Shown here: positions 1 through 11,281 of the stretch, piece after piece | How the letters are laid out: each line of letters begins with the position of its first letter | Numbering within the stretch: the first letter of the stretch is position 1 | The notes under the pieces: model-generated | Seen by the model: only the letters and a program-made list of their open reading frames with translations | What the model was told of the DNA's origin: nothing | Databases searched by the model: none | Made by a program: the position numbers and the translations under genes | Assembly: GCA_037501455.1 (NCBI GenBank) | Contig: CM074858.1 | Span: 83,302,501-83,366,500 of the forward strand | DNA length: 64,000 nt | DNA from: Lantana camara | Lineage: Eukaryota; Streptophyta; Magnoliopsida; Lamiales; Verbenaceae | Direction of reading: 5' to 3'

Positions 1-93
1 AGGTTAAAAATGCTAACAAAAAAAATAAAAATAAAAATTTGAAGAACAATACTTTCAAAGGGAATTGAAATTACAAGGAGTAGGAAAACTTAC

Positions 94-1982
94 GGAGATT
101 ATGGCGTGCACCATATCGCTGGTCACCTTTTCGACTGGCTCGGAGAACAAGTGTTATGATCCGCGGAGAATTGGGCCCTTTCATACAGGTTTTGGCTGAT
201 ACCTTGGGCCAGTGTCCCGTGCCTCAGTAATACGGCACCCCCGTCAGCGGAGCCCTTGTATCTCCTGTCCCCTCGGTGGTCGAAATCCCATAAATGTTCC
301 TCCTCCGAGGAAGAAGTATCGCCGTCGCCACCCTTGGGGCGTTCCACAACTTGCTTTCCCTTGCCTGTTATCGCGAAGGCATCAGGCATCCTCTTCCTCT
401 TGCGGGAAGGTTGGGTAGAGCCCTCCTGAGCCTCGTTTATCACCACGTTCGCAGGGGGCCTCGTTTGGTTGACGGCGTTAGGGTTGGCCACTCTCGTATC
501 TGCAGCGATTGGTGACCGTACTACTATTCAGTTCTCTGCGTTTGCCGCTCGGCTCTCCCCTCGCCCCTGCGGCACTTGAGCTGGCGCCCCGGTGCCCGCC
601 ACGACCGTCCCCCCGGCCTGCTCCGCGGCCTCGGGGATTTTGCTGGTCTCCTTGCTGGGCCTGACGCCTGTTAGCGTTGGCGAACCTAGCTGTGCTCCTT
701 ATACCTTCAGCTATATTTAAAATATCTACTCCTGCAAAGAAGGCGAAAATGAGGGTCAGAAACCCTTAGGAAAATTTTACAAAAAAGCAAGTTACAAAAG
801 CAAAGTATAGTTAGCATCCCTATCTACAAGTTAGCACCCTAAAGTCTAACCATCTCTCTCCAAATCTCGAGCGGGAGGGTTGCTGAGATAATGAGGATCG
901 TTAGTGAGCCCGCAGAGGAACATGAGTTCCGCATCGTCTATCCAATCCTTGGCTCGAATTAGATGGCCCTCGTCCCTTAGTGCCCCAACCAAACTCTTGG
1001 CCCAGTCCTTAGGAAAGGCAGATTCCAAGCGGCTCTTTACCAGGGATCCCTTCCCATGAGATATCCATTCTCGGGCCACCCCGAAATCATCATCTTCTGG
1101 GGCTCTGACGAAAATATACTTCTCCTTCCAATCTGGGCCATAAGTGGTTGAGGGAGAATTAATCAGTTTCAAGTGGGCCTTCGCTTGAATGTAGTAGAAG
1201 TAACCCGCCTCAGGTGACGAGCGCGGTGAGCTCACTACTTAGAATAGGGCGTTGAAATTCCGCCTGAAGGGCTCGAATCCAGCGCATTTCATGAGGATCA
1301 CAAAGCTAGATATCAAAGTGAGGCCGTTGGGCACAATTTATGAAGGGCAGAGATTCAAATCATTCAGAATAGAGGCTACTGGGATTGGAATTGGAAACCG
1401 TAGGCCCCCCGAGCCAATTGCATCCATGTATACCGCCATCTCGCCAGGTGGGGGATGGTTGGCGCGCTCGTGCTTGGCAGGGATTCTCCATTTGTAGCAC
1501 TCGTCCCAGAAGATTGGGGCCATAACAGACTTTATTTCCCCCAGAGTGATGTTGCTGGGAGTCTCGTCCGGGGTGCAATCGGTCGCCTGCATGCCCGAGC
1601 CTTCACCCTCGTTTGGCCCTTTGGTTTTCTTGGTTTTCTTGGGCCTCTGAGTTTTCTTGCCCTTGCCTTTGTCACGGGATCTTTCTGAGGACCCCGTTCC
1701 TTCCTCGGGTTCCGGAGCCGGGGCTACAATGGCTACCGTCACGGTATGGCGATGAGGGTGAGTTGCGCTCTCTGTTATCTGGAGAGTCACCCCCTGCCTC
1801 TCCACCTCCATTACCAGATTCATCTCCTCAAAGAGATGTTCAACCCCAACTGGGTTCCTTTCATCTATGGCCATCACGGCCGCGTCCAACTCCTCGTCCC
1901 TAGGAGAACCCGACGGAGACGAACTTTGGGTAGCCATGTCTTCCACTTCACGGGTGAATTCTTCTACATGGTCTCTGGCCAT
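94..1982 (-). pseudogene. Broken antisense-ORF gene with a 'putative gypsy-type transposon' (Transposase_28-like) domain
   Basis: The frame opens at ATG 1982-1980 with an acidic, then Lys/Pro-rich N-terminus. It enters a conserved block recognisable by PPPGEMAVYMDA, GGLRFPIPIP and LNDLNLCPS, which resembles the plant family annotated as putative gypsy-type transposon (PF04195). The same frame continues past two in-frame TAA stops (1338-1340 and 1239-1241) through GYFYYIQAKAHLKL to a splice donor at 850. A 119-bp intron (850-732) ends in TTTGCAG. The second exon is RG-rich, shifts frame near 510-560 and again near 140-165, and reaches a consensus donor GTAAGT at 93, so more exons lie outside the window. 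The first stop is one C-to-T change from CAA. The gene is dead here. No enzymatic function is assigned, and the link to Tat antisense ORFs is an inference from position and family. Confidence 0.6.
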
Positions 1983-2262
1983 GACTATGGTGGATTCTGG
2001 GAAAGATATGAGGATTTTGGAAGAGAGGGATTTTCGAAGAGATTTGGGATTTCTGGAAAGTAAAGCTTGTGGGTTTACTAAATCCTAATTTGATTCTAAG
2101 GTTAGCAAAGTTAGAGGATTTCACCGAGAATTACCTTGGGTTTTCTGGAAAAACTGGGAAGAAGATTGTGGATGCTCTGGAACTTGTGTGCAAAGAGTTT
2201 TTTCGCAAATGTCTGCTTTGAAGATGTGTTCACGTAAAAAGTGGAATGGATACAGAATCCCT

Positions 2263-2270
2263 TATTTATA
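2263..2270 (-). promoter_or_regulatory. TATA box for the antisense gene
   Basis: The minus strand reads TATAAATA about 280 bp upstream of the ATG at 1982. It would drive the antisense gene away from the LTR, separately from the LTR promoter. Confidence 0.4.
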
Positions 2271-2503
2271 GGGATGGAAGTTGGTACGTTTTTGGCAAAA
2301 AATTCAAAATTGCAATCATTTCCCGCCTAGGAAACCGTTCACTTTATTGAACCGTCACGTACTTCCCAAGTATCAATCGCCCCATGCGGATCAGCATTTA
2401 ATTCTTAGACGGTCCAAGCGGTCAGAAGAAAGGATAGCATTTAATGCAGGAACGTTACAAGCAGTCAGTTGAAGAGACCGCATTTATGGTGCAATCAAAA
2501 AGC

Positions 2504-3366
2504 TGATTGCCCAACACGCCATGCCCCCTACGAGCGCCACGCTCGAAGGGTTGCATTGGTAGAATTCTTCAGTCCTTATCACTAAGGACTACAGAATTGG
2601 GGAGGAAAATGATGGGGTCAAAATACGCTCGTGCCACGTTCGGATACGTGGCAACTCGGGATAACGACACTTGTCATCCTATGATTGAGGTAATTATACG
2701 CGAGCGTTCAAACCTCTCAAGTATCAGCCTTCCTCCAAGACACGTGGCATCTCTGCCACATATACACGTGATCAACATTGCCGCTCTCCGACGAGCGCGA
2801 TTCATACTATATGGATAAGGCTCCAATCAGTCAAAGAAGCTCTCTTCGAGCGCCACTCTCCCTCAGGGAAGCTTCTACTCCTCTTCGTATGAGCCTTAGC
2901 CTTCATCCCCTAGTGGATTCCTTGGTCTCTATGGCTCTTGGTTGACACGAGCGTGCTCTTAAGCCCTCGTTACCAACCCCCAAAACGGCTCTCTGACACA
3001 CCGTACCTGCCCGCGCACCTGCCACTGTTGCCAACACTAACTTCCACCAGCTTTTGCAGAAGATTCCTCTTAGGTTTCTCTCTCTCAACACCACGTGTTA
3101 GGGCAACATTCGGCCAGGACCACACGGGGCAAATGACCAAAGGGTCCCTAACCCTCAACTATAAATACGCGAGTTCATCTTCTCCATTGGAAGGAATTTT
3201 CATTACTGCAACTCCATACTTAGCATATTATCTCTTTCAGATCTTCATCTGACTTGAGCGTCGGAGAGCCAAACTGGGAATCACCCCCAGTTCCCCCAGC
3301 TTGGCCTTTTGACTTTGTTTTTGTGTTTATCCTAGTAGGTAGAACCCCCATCTTTTCCGGCGAACA
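2504..3366 (+). repeat. LTR of element M (approximate limits)
   Basis: The segment begins TGATTGCCCAACACG after an A-rich/AGC stretch and holds a TATA box at 3160-3167 followed about 90 bp later by CTTGAGCGTCGGAG (3253-3266), a motif I associate with the R region of plant Tat-type LTRs. The end is placed at ...GGCGAACA. Both limits are inferred from LTR-like ends because there is no second copy in the window to align. Confidence 0.45.
3160..3167 (+). promoter_or_regulatory. TATA box of the M LTR
   Basis: TATAAATA lies in CTATAAATACGCG and is followed by a leader-like stretch with no long ORF. It is probably the LTR promoter. Confidence 0.5.
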
Positions 3367-3543
3367 TCAACTGGTTTCCTCACCTAAACAAATTCTAAAG
3401 TGATTGGACTCTGTACCCCATATTCAGACCCATCACATATAAACAATTTAATAAACACGTAAAAGCATAAATAAATAAATAAAACGCGTACGAAAAACTC
3501 TCGAAAGTGCGTACCTGTACGGTCGAAAAATCGGGATGTTACA
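3367..3543 (-). mobile_element. LTR fragment K (5' end only, minus strand)
   Basis: Read on the minus strand from 3543 the sequence begins TGTAACATCCCGATTTTTCG and then GTACAGGTACGCACTTTCG. This closely parallels the start of LTR B at 6455 (TGTGACACCCCGGTTTTTCG then GTACGCACTTACG). K therefore belongs to the same LTR lineage. It stops at the M boundary, which suggests M inserted into K and that the rest of K is left of the window. Confidence 0.5.
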
Positions 3544-3734
3544 ATACATCACAATTAGCAAACAATTACAAGGTATGAGTCAGGTTTACTTTTCAAACTC
3601 ATAATTTAAATTCACTACATACAATATACACATTATATTATAAATAAATATTACATTAGGAAAACATATAATAAATGAATCAAATAAATTACACAATATA
3701 TAAACCCATTCATTCATTTTTTTTTTAAATTAAG

Positions 3735-3832
3735 GAGGGACACGGGGGTGTCCCTCACCAAGGCCAAACATGCACATGGGCATGTTCGAGTACAGGAAGT
3801 TCTCTTTCAAAAGTAATGGAGGGACACCCCCC
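3735..3832. repeat. Dyad cluster in LTR L
   Basis: A strong inverted repeat at 3735-3756 has arms GAGGGACAC and GTGTCCCTC around GGGG. ACATGC/GCATGT arms follow at 3768-3785. A degenerate second copy of the first unit (GGAGGGACACCCCCC) lies at 3818-3832. It corresponds in position to the palindrome cassettes of LTRs A to E. Confidence 0.5.
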
Positions 3833-4729
3833 AAATGTGATGGCTGCCAACGGGGTATGTGGCTGCAGCGACATCCCTTCTTCTTCACCCCTTTTCATCT
3901 CCAAAATAGGACATCTGCATGGCAGTGAAAAGCAGGCAGCAGGGGACGAGAAGGGAGATCAAAGACAGAAGTAAATTCATGTAAAGACACCAAAGAATTC
4001 ATGCAAACTTCCTCCAAACTTATACCACCATGTTTCCATCCAAAATTTGAAAGAAAGTTCCAACAACAATAGCAGCCATGGACGAGGAAAGGAGCAGCTG
4101 CAGGGGAAGGGAGTAAAATGATCAAAGGCAATAGCAATTCACGTAAAAGAAAGCCAAATAATGCATACCAACTTCACCTAAAGTCATACCATCCTATTTC
4201 ACCCAAAAATTGCAAGAAATCCCATGGTTTCAAGCTTCAAACTCCCAACTCATTAATGGTGGAATTAGTACTAGCCAACTACCAAGAAAAAGAAGTTCGT
4301 AAATGCATAGAAGGAGCATAAGAGAACAAGAATTCAGCCATCAAAGTTCATATAACAAGAGTTTAGCCTATGAATTCAACAATCACATTTAAACCTAACT
4401 ATTCATCATCTCCTTCATACTTACTCAAAACCTAGCTCAAAAATTGAAATTTATGGATGAAAAGCAAGAAATAAACATGGAGAATTCAAACCATATCTGA
4501 CCTTGAAGATATGATAAGGATTGGAGTGATCTTGAGCTCAAATTCAACAAAAATGGCAAGAGAACTCTTCTTTCTCCTTTGTCTTGAAGGTTACTTACGT
4601 GAGGGATGAAATGGAGATAAAGGAAGACTGATCTAAGCTAAAAAGTTAAGAAAAATGGGCCATCCAAGTGGGAAAAACGGGTTAAAGCCATCAAAACGGG
4701 TCCAATTGGGTTAACTGGGCATAGTGACT

Positions 4730-5066
4730 GAAATTTAGCTCGTCGGAGGGTCAAACGACATAAAAAATGCACAAGGTCAGTTCCATTGGATCCGGATCAT
4801 CGAAAAGAGTCCAACAGTAAAGAAGAAACTTGATTCTGAATCCCGTAGCTCAAGTTATAAGCAAAACAGTTCAGGGTATCCTTTAAATGGATAAAATAGG
4901 GCAAAATGGATCAAAAGGGGTTGAAATTTGCTTCGTCGAAGGCTCAAACGGCATCAAAAAATTACAAAATCAGTTCCATTGGGTCCGAATCATGGAAAGG
5001 AGTCCAACGGGGCAGACAAAATTCAATTCCGAATGCTATAGCTCAAGTTATAAGAAAAAAAGTTCA
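4730..5066. repeat. Two-copy tandem repeat, period 193 bp
   Basis: Copy 1 starts GAAATTTAGCTCGTCGG (4730) and copy 2 GAAATTTGCTTCGTCG (4923). Shared landmarks are CAGTTCCATTGG (4778 and 4971) and AGCTCAAGTTATAAG. The copies have diverged clearly, so the duplication is old. Confidence 0.75.
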
Positions 5067-5399
5067 GGGTGGTCTATTTTTTCAAATAGGTCCCTAAACT
5101 TTTGAAAAGTGCCAAATAGGTCCAAGACTTATTTTCAATTTGGTCCTCAAACTTTCAAATACACAACAATCATATCCAACGACACATAAACAAATCCGAA
5201 ACATAAAATTGATAGATATACCATCAAATTCAAGTCATAACAATTACGAGTATATAATTTCATAATAATTTGGACAACCGAAGGAATTTAAATCAATTAA
5301 AAATATTTAATTAACACTTAATTAAATTAAATCATAAAATTACATAATTAAACTCACATGTGGCATGAAACTGTACGTACGAACGAACGGGGCGTCACA

Positions 5400-6449
5400 C
5401 ATCAGAACATGCCCCATCACTACTGGCGATTCAAAAGACGAACGAAGTTACGAATTTTGGGGATTTTGCTTATAAGGCTACAAGGGTTCAAAGAGAAGAA
5501 AAAAGGGGCCTGCTATTTTGAAGAGAGAGATAGGGGTTTACTTTTTTATTTTTTTTATTTGGAGATAGGGGTTTACTTTTTTTTTTTTAATTTATTTGGT
5601 CACATGATCACGACTCTGAAATTAAAAAAAAAAAAAATCCATGTGGAAAATTTTAGTTGACTAGGATCTGATTAAGCAACGTATGGTTCCATGTATGCTA
5701 ATTTTATTGGAAAATTAATTTGGATCGTCGGAGTCTCTAAATTGCAATTTCTTGTTAAATAAAGTCCTAAATTGCAACTGTCACGATAAGTGTTCCAAAA
5801 TGTCAAGAAGGTTATCATTATAGTTCCAATTTTTCAATTTTCTCTATTGTACTTGTTATATGGTAGCACAAATTGAATTTCAATCACCTACATTAGCTAA
5901 TTTAATAATGAATAATGTAGTACGTTTAAGTCACCCCTAAAGTTAGCTATTGAGTAAAGGACTATCAAGTCATTATATATTAAATACCACATCTTTGAAG
6001 ATTTGATGTGGCAAATTGGACACACGTCCCTTACGCTCAGGGTCACGGAATACATGCGAGACAGCTGAAGCGTAAAGTTTGCACGAATGAACATCTACGG
6101 GTTGAGAGATAGGTCCAGGATCAAACCTGCTCTGATACCTTATTGAATAATGTGTTTATCTTATCCACTCTCAAAAGCTAACTTAATTCGAAGTGTCAAC
6201 ACCGAGCCCAACCCCAACCTGTACGTCCCAACTTAGTTCGATCTCACGTATGTTCGTTGTTCACATCATACTTCCAGGTCGAAAGATTCCCCACTTTATA
6301 AATTCTCGAGTGATAGAGCGTGAAATTTGAGCCACGTCAGTAAGCCTGATCCGAGTACGATTAGTATTTATTAGTAGTTTAGGGTTTATTGATGGCAGTT
6401 TTGACACTCATCATTCTCGTAATTTACAGTGTTACTATTACGAAAAATA
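5400..6449. other. Flanking DNA without a recognisable gene
   Basis: This is AT-rich sequence between L and B. It holds a short direct repeat of GAGATAGGGGTTTACTTTT separated by T-runs (about 5527-5590) and an isolated CTCTGATACC (complement of a tRNA-Met primer site) near 6130, which may be a remnant of another retroelement. No ORF is convincing. Confidence 0.5.
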
Positions 6450-7971
6450 GTCATTGTGACACCCCGGTTTTTCGGCCGTCCAGGTACGCACTTACGAGAG
6501 AGTTAAATGTGCAATTTAAATTATTTTAATTTCATATTTAATTGATTTATACTTTATTATTTGAAATTCGTATATGAATTATTTGAATTTATATGAAATA
6601 TTCGAATTATATGTCAAAATTTGCCTAAGTGATTTAAGATATGAATTTTATGATATGCGAATTTAATTTCCGAGCATGCTACTTTTTGTGAATTATGTGA
6701 TTCGTGTGAATTAAGGGCTTAATGGTATGATTTATTTAATTTTGGACTTAATTGAAAATTTGAATTTGGACTTATTTGAAACTTTTTGAAAGTTTTCGAC
6801 TTAATTGAAAAATATCCTTTTTAATAAAATTTTAATTGTTTTAATTCGTTTAAATATTATTTTAAAATTTTATTTATTAATTCTTTGAAATTTCATTTTA
6901 TTATTTGAATAATATGCATAATTGCTGAAAATGTGTTGCGTTTGTGCTCGATTTGAGATCGAAATTTCATGCCGATTTAATGTGCATGAATTATATGTGT
7001 TATGAATTCGTTTATAAGCTCGTTTTAATTTTTTCGGACTTGTTTGAAATGGTAACGAACCATATTTTAATTGTTGGGGAATTCGAGGGCCTAACTAGTT
7101 TTAGCGCGCCTTGGATTCCGGAGACGTAACTTGAGATCGGGAATTCGGATTCGAATTCCGAAAGTGGCGCTGGACTCGTAACGAGAATACCGAATTTATG
7201 AACCTAGCCTTGTATATTTCCAAGCCTGTTCGGACCTCCGAATTTCGCCCGAAACGCAGACTTCTCGCAGATTCGCAACATTTTACGATTTTGGCCATAA
7301 CTTATTCGTTTCTTGACCAAATGACCCGATTCTTGAACATACATGACCCTAACTCATAACCCTATCTCCCAAACTCATTTAGTTCTGCCCAGATCCCAAG
7401 GAAACTGAGAGAGATGGAGAAAAAGGGAGAAGAAGGGGAGAAACCCGTCACTATTCACCCATGGAGGATTTCAAGCTCGTTCGACCTCCAATCTCCGTCA
7501 AATCCGAGAGGTAAGCATGTTTTCTTATCCTCCACATCTTGAGACAACTTTCAAGACTTAAATCTACCATTTTGAGCATGATATGAATTTATATAGGAAT
7601 AGTAAGGGTTTGAAGAAGATTTGATGAATTCTTGCTCGTTTTTGAACCATTTCTTGAATCTTGAAGTGTTATATGATCCTTGTTGCATCCTTAAACTTGT
7701 TATATGCATGAATTTGATTTATATGAGGTGTGTGTGGAACTAACATGGCTACAAACGTGAGTTTTTGGAGTTTTGGGACTGATCTGCTCTTCCTTCTCTT
7801 GCTGCGTGTTTGAGCTGGTCTTGGGGTGGTATTTGCTGTGTTTTGTACTCCTTTCTGCTGCTTCTTTCACTCCTTTTGTTACCTTAGTTGCTGCCTTGAG
7901 AGCTGAGTTGCTGCTGCTGCTTTGGAGGATCAGAAACAGGGGCCTGTTGCTGTTCCTTTGCGCGAAGAAGG

Positions 7972-8095
7972 ATCTCCCCGGGCGGGGAGATTTGTAGGAG
8001 GAAAGTCCCCGGCCGGGGACTTTCACTCTTTGGTGGCAGAAGGTTTTTCCCCGACCGGGGAGTTTGGCTGTGTAATTCTCCCCGGGAGGGGAGAT
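7972..8095. repeat. Palindrome cassette of LTR B (four units)
   Basis: Four units share the core CCCCGGNCGGGG: 7972-7991 (outer arms ATCT/AGAT), 8002-8023 (a perfect palindrome, half AAAGTCCCCGG), 8047-8062 and 8075-8095. The outer arms differ between units 1 and 2 but remain self-complementary. The units are separated by unrelated sequence. Confidence 0.85.
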
Positions 8096-8302
8096 TAGAG
8101 CTGCTGCTACGTGTTGCTTTGTTCTTTTTTTTCTTAGCTGCGTGAGTGCTTGTGTGTGTTTTGTTTGGTTTGCATGCATGGGTATGTGTATATATATATA
8201 TGTAGTTTATTTTGTGTAATATGTGCATGAGTGTGTACGTGCATGAGTATATATATTTATTTTAGTATATTATGTATATTAAATATGTTGTGAGAATGTG
8301 TA

Positions 8303-8308
<6 letters not shown>

Positions 8309-8344
<36 letters not shown>
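8309..8344. repeat. (AT)n microsatellite
   Basis: A run of about 18 TA units lies in LTR B just before the insertion point of element A. Confidence 0.95.
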
Positions 8345-8349
<5 letters not shown>

Positions 8350-9369
8350 GTAATTTATTATTAAAATGATATGTGTAAATATATAATATAATATGTAACG
8401 CCCCGGTTCCGGAGGAACAGGTAAGCACGCCACGTGTGAGTTTTGAGCGTAGGATTTATTTATTTATTCTTTAATTTCATAATATATGCTTACGTGGCAT
8501 CTCATATTTTTATAAAAATTCATGAAACATTATTTTGTGAATTATGTGAATTCATAGCATTGAAAATATTATTTCTTGACACGGAAAAATATTTATTGCA
8601 TGAAACCATAATCGGGAGTGTTTCAAATTACCAAATTGTCCCTAGTTGAATATTTCTTTAAATTCTAGGGACTTAATTGCATAATCTTTTAAGGACTTAA
8701 TTGAGCATATTTCAAAACTTATATACTCAATTGCATAACTTGAATCCTTGGAGGATTAATTGGCAAAATTGGACATTTCACTCATTCCAAAAAGTGGTTG
8801 TTACGTGATATGCATCCCCAAGCTTCTATACTCTCATTTCATCCAAAAATCTCCCAACTTGTTTGCTTCATTTCATTCTCGGTATCAAGAAGGAAAAGGG
8901 GAAGAAGTGATTTCATCTATTTCATCAAGAATTTGCCAAGTTTTGGGGAGTTCATCATCATCATCATCTATCTTCTTCATTTCTTTCCATTTCAAGGTTG
9001 GTTTGCATGAATTGATGATGTTGATCATATTATACATGACTAGGGTTTGAGTTTGATATGCTAGATGGATTATTGGTAGATGGGAGCATGGTTAGGTGTT
9101 GATATGTTGAAGTATGGCATGATTTATTCATGAAATCATTGAGAATTTGAGCTTAAGTGACCAAGATGATCTTGAGCTAGAAATCTTGGAAACCTTGATG
9201 ATATTGCATAGTTTAAGTGGTTAAGTGTAGGTTATCATTTCTTGAGCATATATACATCATATTACCAGAAATTATGGCCTTTGTTGATCAAACTTGAGAT
9301 TCGTTATTGTTGTTGTTCTTTCCCGTGAGCATCCCCTATTTTTGCTCTGTTTTGTAAGTTGCAGAAACT

Positions 9370-9599
9370 GGGAACGACCATTCCTAGCCTCAAGGCATTG
9401 TGGGAACGGGCGTTCCCACCTTTTCAAATGGAAATAGGCGGCCGAGACTGGGAACGACCGTTTCCATTTTGGCCTTGGTGCCGGAAGGGCCGTTCCCAGC
9501 TTCAGCGCATTTTTAAACTGGAAAACGTTGGTGCGATTTTGGGACTTACGGGAACGACCGTTCCCATTTTTTTTAAAGGGGTCCGGAAAGGCCGTTCCC
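9370..9599. repeat. Palindrome cassette of LTR A (six units)
   Basis: The consensus is GGGAACGRCCGTTCCC. Units lie at 9370-9385, 9402-9417, 9450-9465, 9481-9497, 9550-9565 and 9583-9599. The block is bracketed by GCAGAAAC on the left (about 9361) and GTTTCTGC on the right (about 9620), which could close a larger stem. Confidence 0.9.
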
Positions 9600-9889
9600 A
9601 CCTGGATTACAGAACAAAAGTTTCTGCATTAAATTACGATTTTAGCCCCTCGATCCGACGGCTTCTTTGACCCCGAATTGCTATTATATGTGCTAATATG
9701 TACTGAAACAACATGTTATCATGGCACATTGCATTTTCCTCGTCATCTCGTTACATTTCCGCCGTTCGTCATATTTGGTCCATTTTAGGTCATGTCTCAC
9801 GTATACACGTCCTGTTTGCACAGGTCACGAGGTTGTGGACGAGGAGCAGGCTCCGTAGAGCATATCCTCATTGTATTTTGTAAGAAAAG

Positions 9890-10633
9890 GTGAGGTTTTG
9901 TTCTAGGGATATAGAGCCTTATAACCTTTATGTGTTGTTTTGGCTAAAACTTATTATACATATATAAACGTTTTCAAAGTTATAAACATTTCAAGCAAGC
10001 AAGCCATTATTGTCATGATTTCAAGAAAGTTTGGATAGTACATGATTGCATGTGGGCCTGAGGGTAATTCTTGAGCCAACCGGGAAAGCAAGGGCTGACG
10101 GGTAACTCCTGAATTATCCTCACATTGTTGGGATCACCCCCGAAACCACTAGGAGATTAGTGGTGGAAGGAGTTCTGTGTCTAGGGGGTCATGTCCCCTA
10201 CACACAACATGTCGTGGATAGTTGAGCCTTGCAAACTCACTATCACCCGGAGGAAGTAGGAGACTGCGGATTAATCCGGCATGTCGGGTTATCCTCGTGT
10301 TATTGCATGATTTCAAGCATGAAACTGTCTATGTGAGCACTAAATTAAAATGCATGACCTTGTATTGAATTGATAAAGCAAGCACGTATTGTTCACGATT
10401 GGTGTAAAGGTTGGAGAATCGCCCCTACTCGCCAGGGTTACATGTTCATGAAATGATCAAGTTAAAATGTTAAAGTAACTAGTTGTAATCTCGGGCAAAG
10501 ATCAAGTTTCATGAACTATATATTTATTTCTTTACCAAGTCTTCACCCGAGGCTACAACTTGCGTGTGATGTGTGTTATATATATATATTGCCCCTCACT
10601 CAGTCTTCGGTAGACTGATACTTCACTTTTCAG
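9890..10633 (+). other. Intron-like segment in the A 5' LTR
   Basis: The donor AAAG|GTGAGG at 9890 and the acceptor CACTTTTCAG ending at 10633 enclose 744 bp. The same pair occurs at corresponding places in the 3' LTR (27475-28218), D (38250-39023) and I (52486-53281). Splicing is inferred from the motifs and their conservation only. Confidence 0.5.
10600..10618 (+). other. Conserved hairpin upstream of the LTR acceptor site
   Basis: A perfect 7-bp stem TCAGTCT/AGACTGA with a 5-nt loop lies 15 bp before the putative acceptor. Versions with altered loops or stems are found at 28185-28203, 38990-39008, 53248-53266, 29874-29893, 39776-39792 (minus) and 58210-58227 (minus). Confidence 0.65.
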
Positions 10634-11060
10634 GTACTTGAGAGCGTGGTCGTGCTAGGCGGGAGTGCGGTCAAGTCTTGCATTGCACGGGTCTAGCATT
10701 GTACCTTTCATGTATAGACTTTTGATAGATATCGTGTTATGATCATGATTGCTACATTTTGAATACTCTAGCATGTATAGAATATTGAGAGATGATAATG
10801 TATTGATAGTTAAGTTGGTACCTATTATGTATCTATTCGGTAAATATGGTACCTATATGTATGATCGTTTTATTGCTTCCGCTTTTATATTCATGTCTGA
10901 TGTGATTATGTTGGGGAGAGTGTCCCGCCTAGCCCGTTTATTTTAATTGTCACCCGTTCGCTGTAGTTTTAGTTTATGTATGAACTGTCCATTTCATACG
11001 TGGATCGAGGCTATAGTGCCGGGGATGTAGTGCTCTGGGGTTAGGGTGCTACATCTACAG

Positions 11061-11074
11061 GTCGTATCAAAGCC
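11061..11074 (+). other. Primer-binding site of A (tRNA-iMet type, mutated)
   Basis: GTCGTATCAAAGCC stands where element I has GTGGTATCAGAGCC. The two mismatches would weaken priming from initiator tRNA-Met. It lies 7 bp after the LTR end. Confidence 0.8.
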
Positions 11075-11281
11075 CGGTTGCAAAACCGAGGTTCTCGAGT
11101 CGTGCCAAGTCAGTCTAGGTCGCACGGCATAGGATTATTTGTTACTTGAGAGTCTGTATTTAATTGAATTACTTGATTTATTTGCTCGTCTTTGGAAGTG
11201 TGCTTATTGGTATTCTTGAATTATATGCACACGTTTGCATTTATTAATCCAACCACGCATGTGTAGTGATTTGATTTCAGG

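Larger units (their letters stand above)
1..3366 (+). mobile_element. 3' part of a Tat-lineage-like Ty3/gypsy retrotransposon (element M)
   Basis: What is seen is a minus-strand broken gene (94-1982), its own TATA box, and then a plus-strand LTR-like segment (about 2504-3366) with a TATA box and the motif CTTGAGCGTCGGAG. From established knowledge, Tat-lineage elements of plants often carry an extra antisense ORF between pol and the 3' LTR, and this layout fits that. The gag-pol part would lie left of the window. The right edge at 3366 (GAACA) is approximate, because the other LTR is not visible and no TSD can be checked. Confidence 0.5.
3544..5399 (-). mobile_element. LTR fragment L (minus strand), interrupted by K
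   Basis: The minus strand from 5399 begins TGTGACGCCCCGTTCG, the lineage-typical LTR start. About 1.86 kb is present, with no long ORF, up to the 5' end of K at 3543. The 3' end (a GCTACA-type terminus) is missing. It holds a 193-bp tandem duplication and, about 1.6 kb from its start, a dyad cluster at the position where the other LTRs have theirs. The sequence just right of K, ATACA, would be half of the K TSD, but the other half cannot be seen. Confidence 0.5.
6455..8393 (+). mobile_element. Solo LTR B, left half (continues at 28645-30425)
   Basis: It starts TGTGACACCCCGG directly after GTCAT (6450-6454). The right half ends GGTACTACA at 30425, directly before a second GTCAT (30426-30430). 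This perfect 5-bp TSD, with no internal region once A is removed, makes it a solo LTR of about 3.7 kb, long but in the range of Tekay/Del-type LTRs. It carries the palindrome cassette (7972-8095) in this half and the intron-like module in the other half. No coding sequence is seen. Confidence 0.85.
8394..11053 (+). repeat. 5' LTR of element A
   Basis: It starts TGTAACGCCCCGGTTCC and ends GGTGCTACA, with near-identity to 25978-28639. It holds the six-unit palindrome cassette, a splice-donor/hairpin/acceptor module and, near the 3' end, TTGCTTCCGC and TCACCCGTTCGCT motifs that recur in several related LTRs of the window. Confidence 0.93.

Noticed and set aside
6125..6145. A primer-binding site (minus GGTATCAGAG) as evidence of a retrotransposon at 5400-6449
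   Set aside because: No LTR ends or coding traces accompany it, so a single 10-bp match is too weak.
7700..8228. Minus-strand ORFs of 159 and 114 codons across the B cassette
   Set aside because: They arise from the GC-rich palindromes on both strands, lie inside a solo LTR, and show no domain or conservation.
9272..9670. ORFs over 100 codons on both strands of the A cassette
   Set aside because: They are created by the repeated GGGAACG units. The frame is not kept in D or I.
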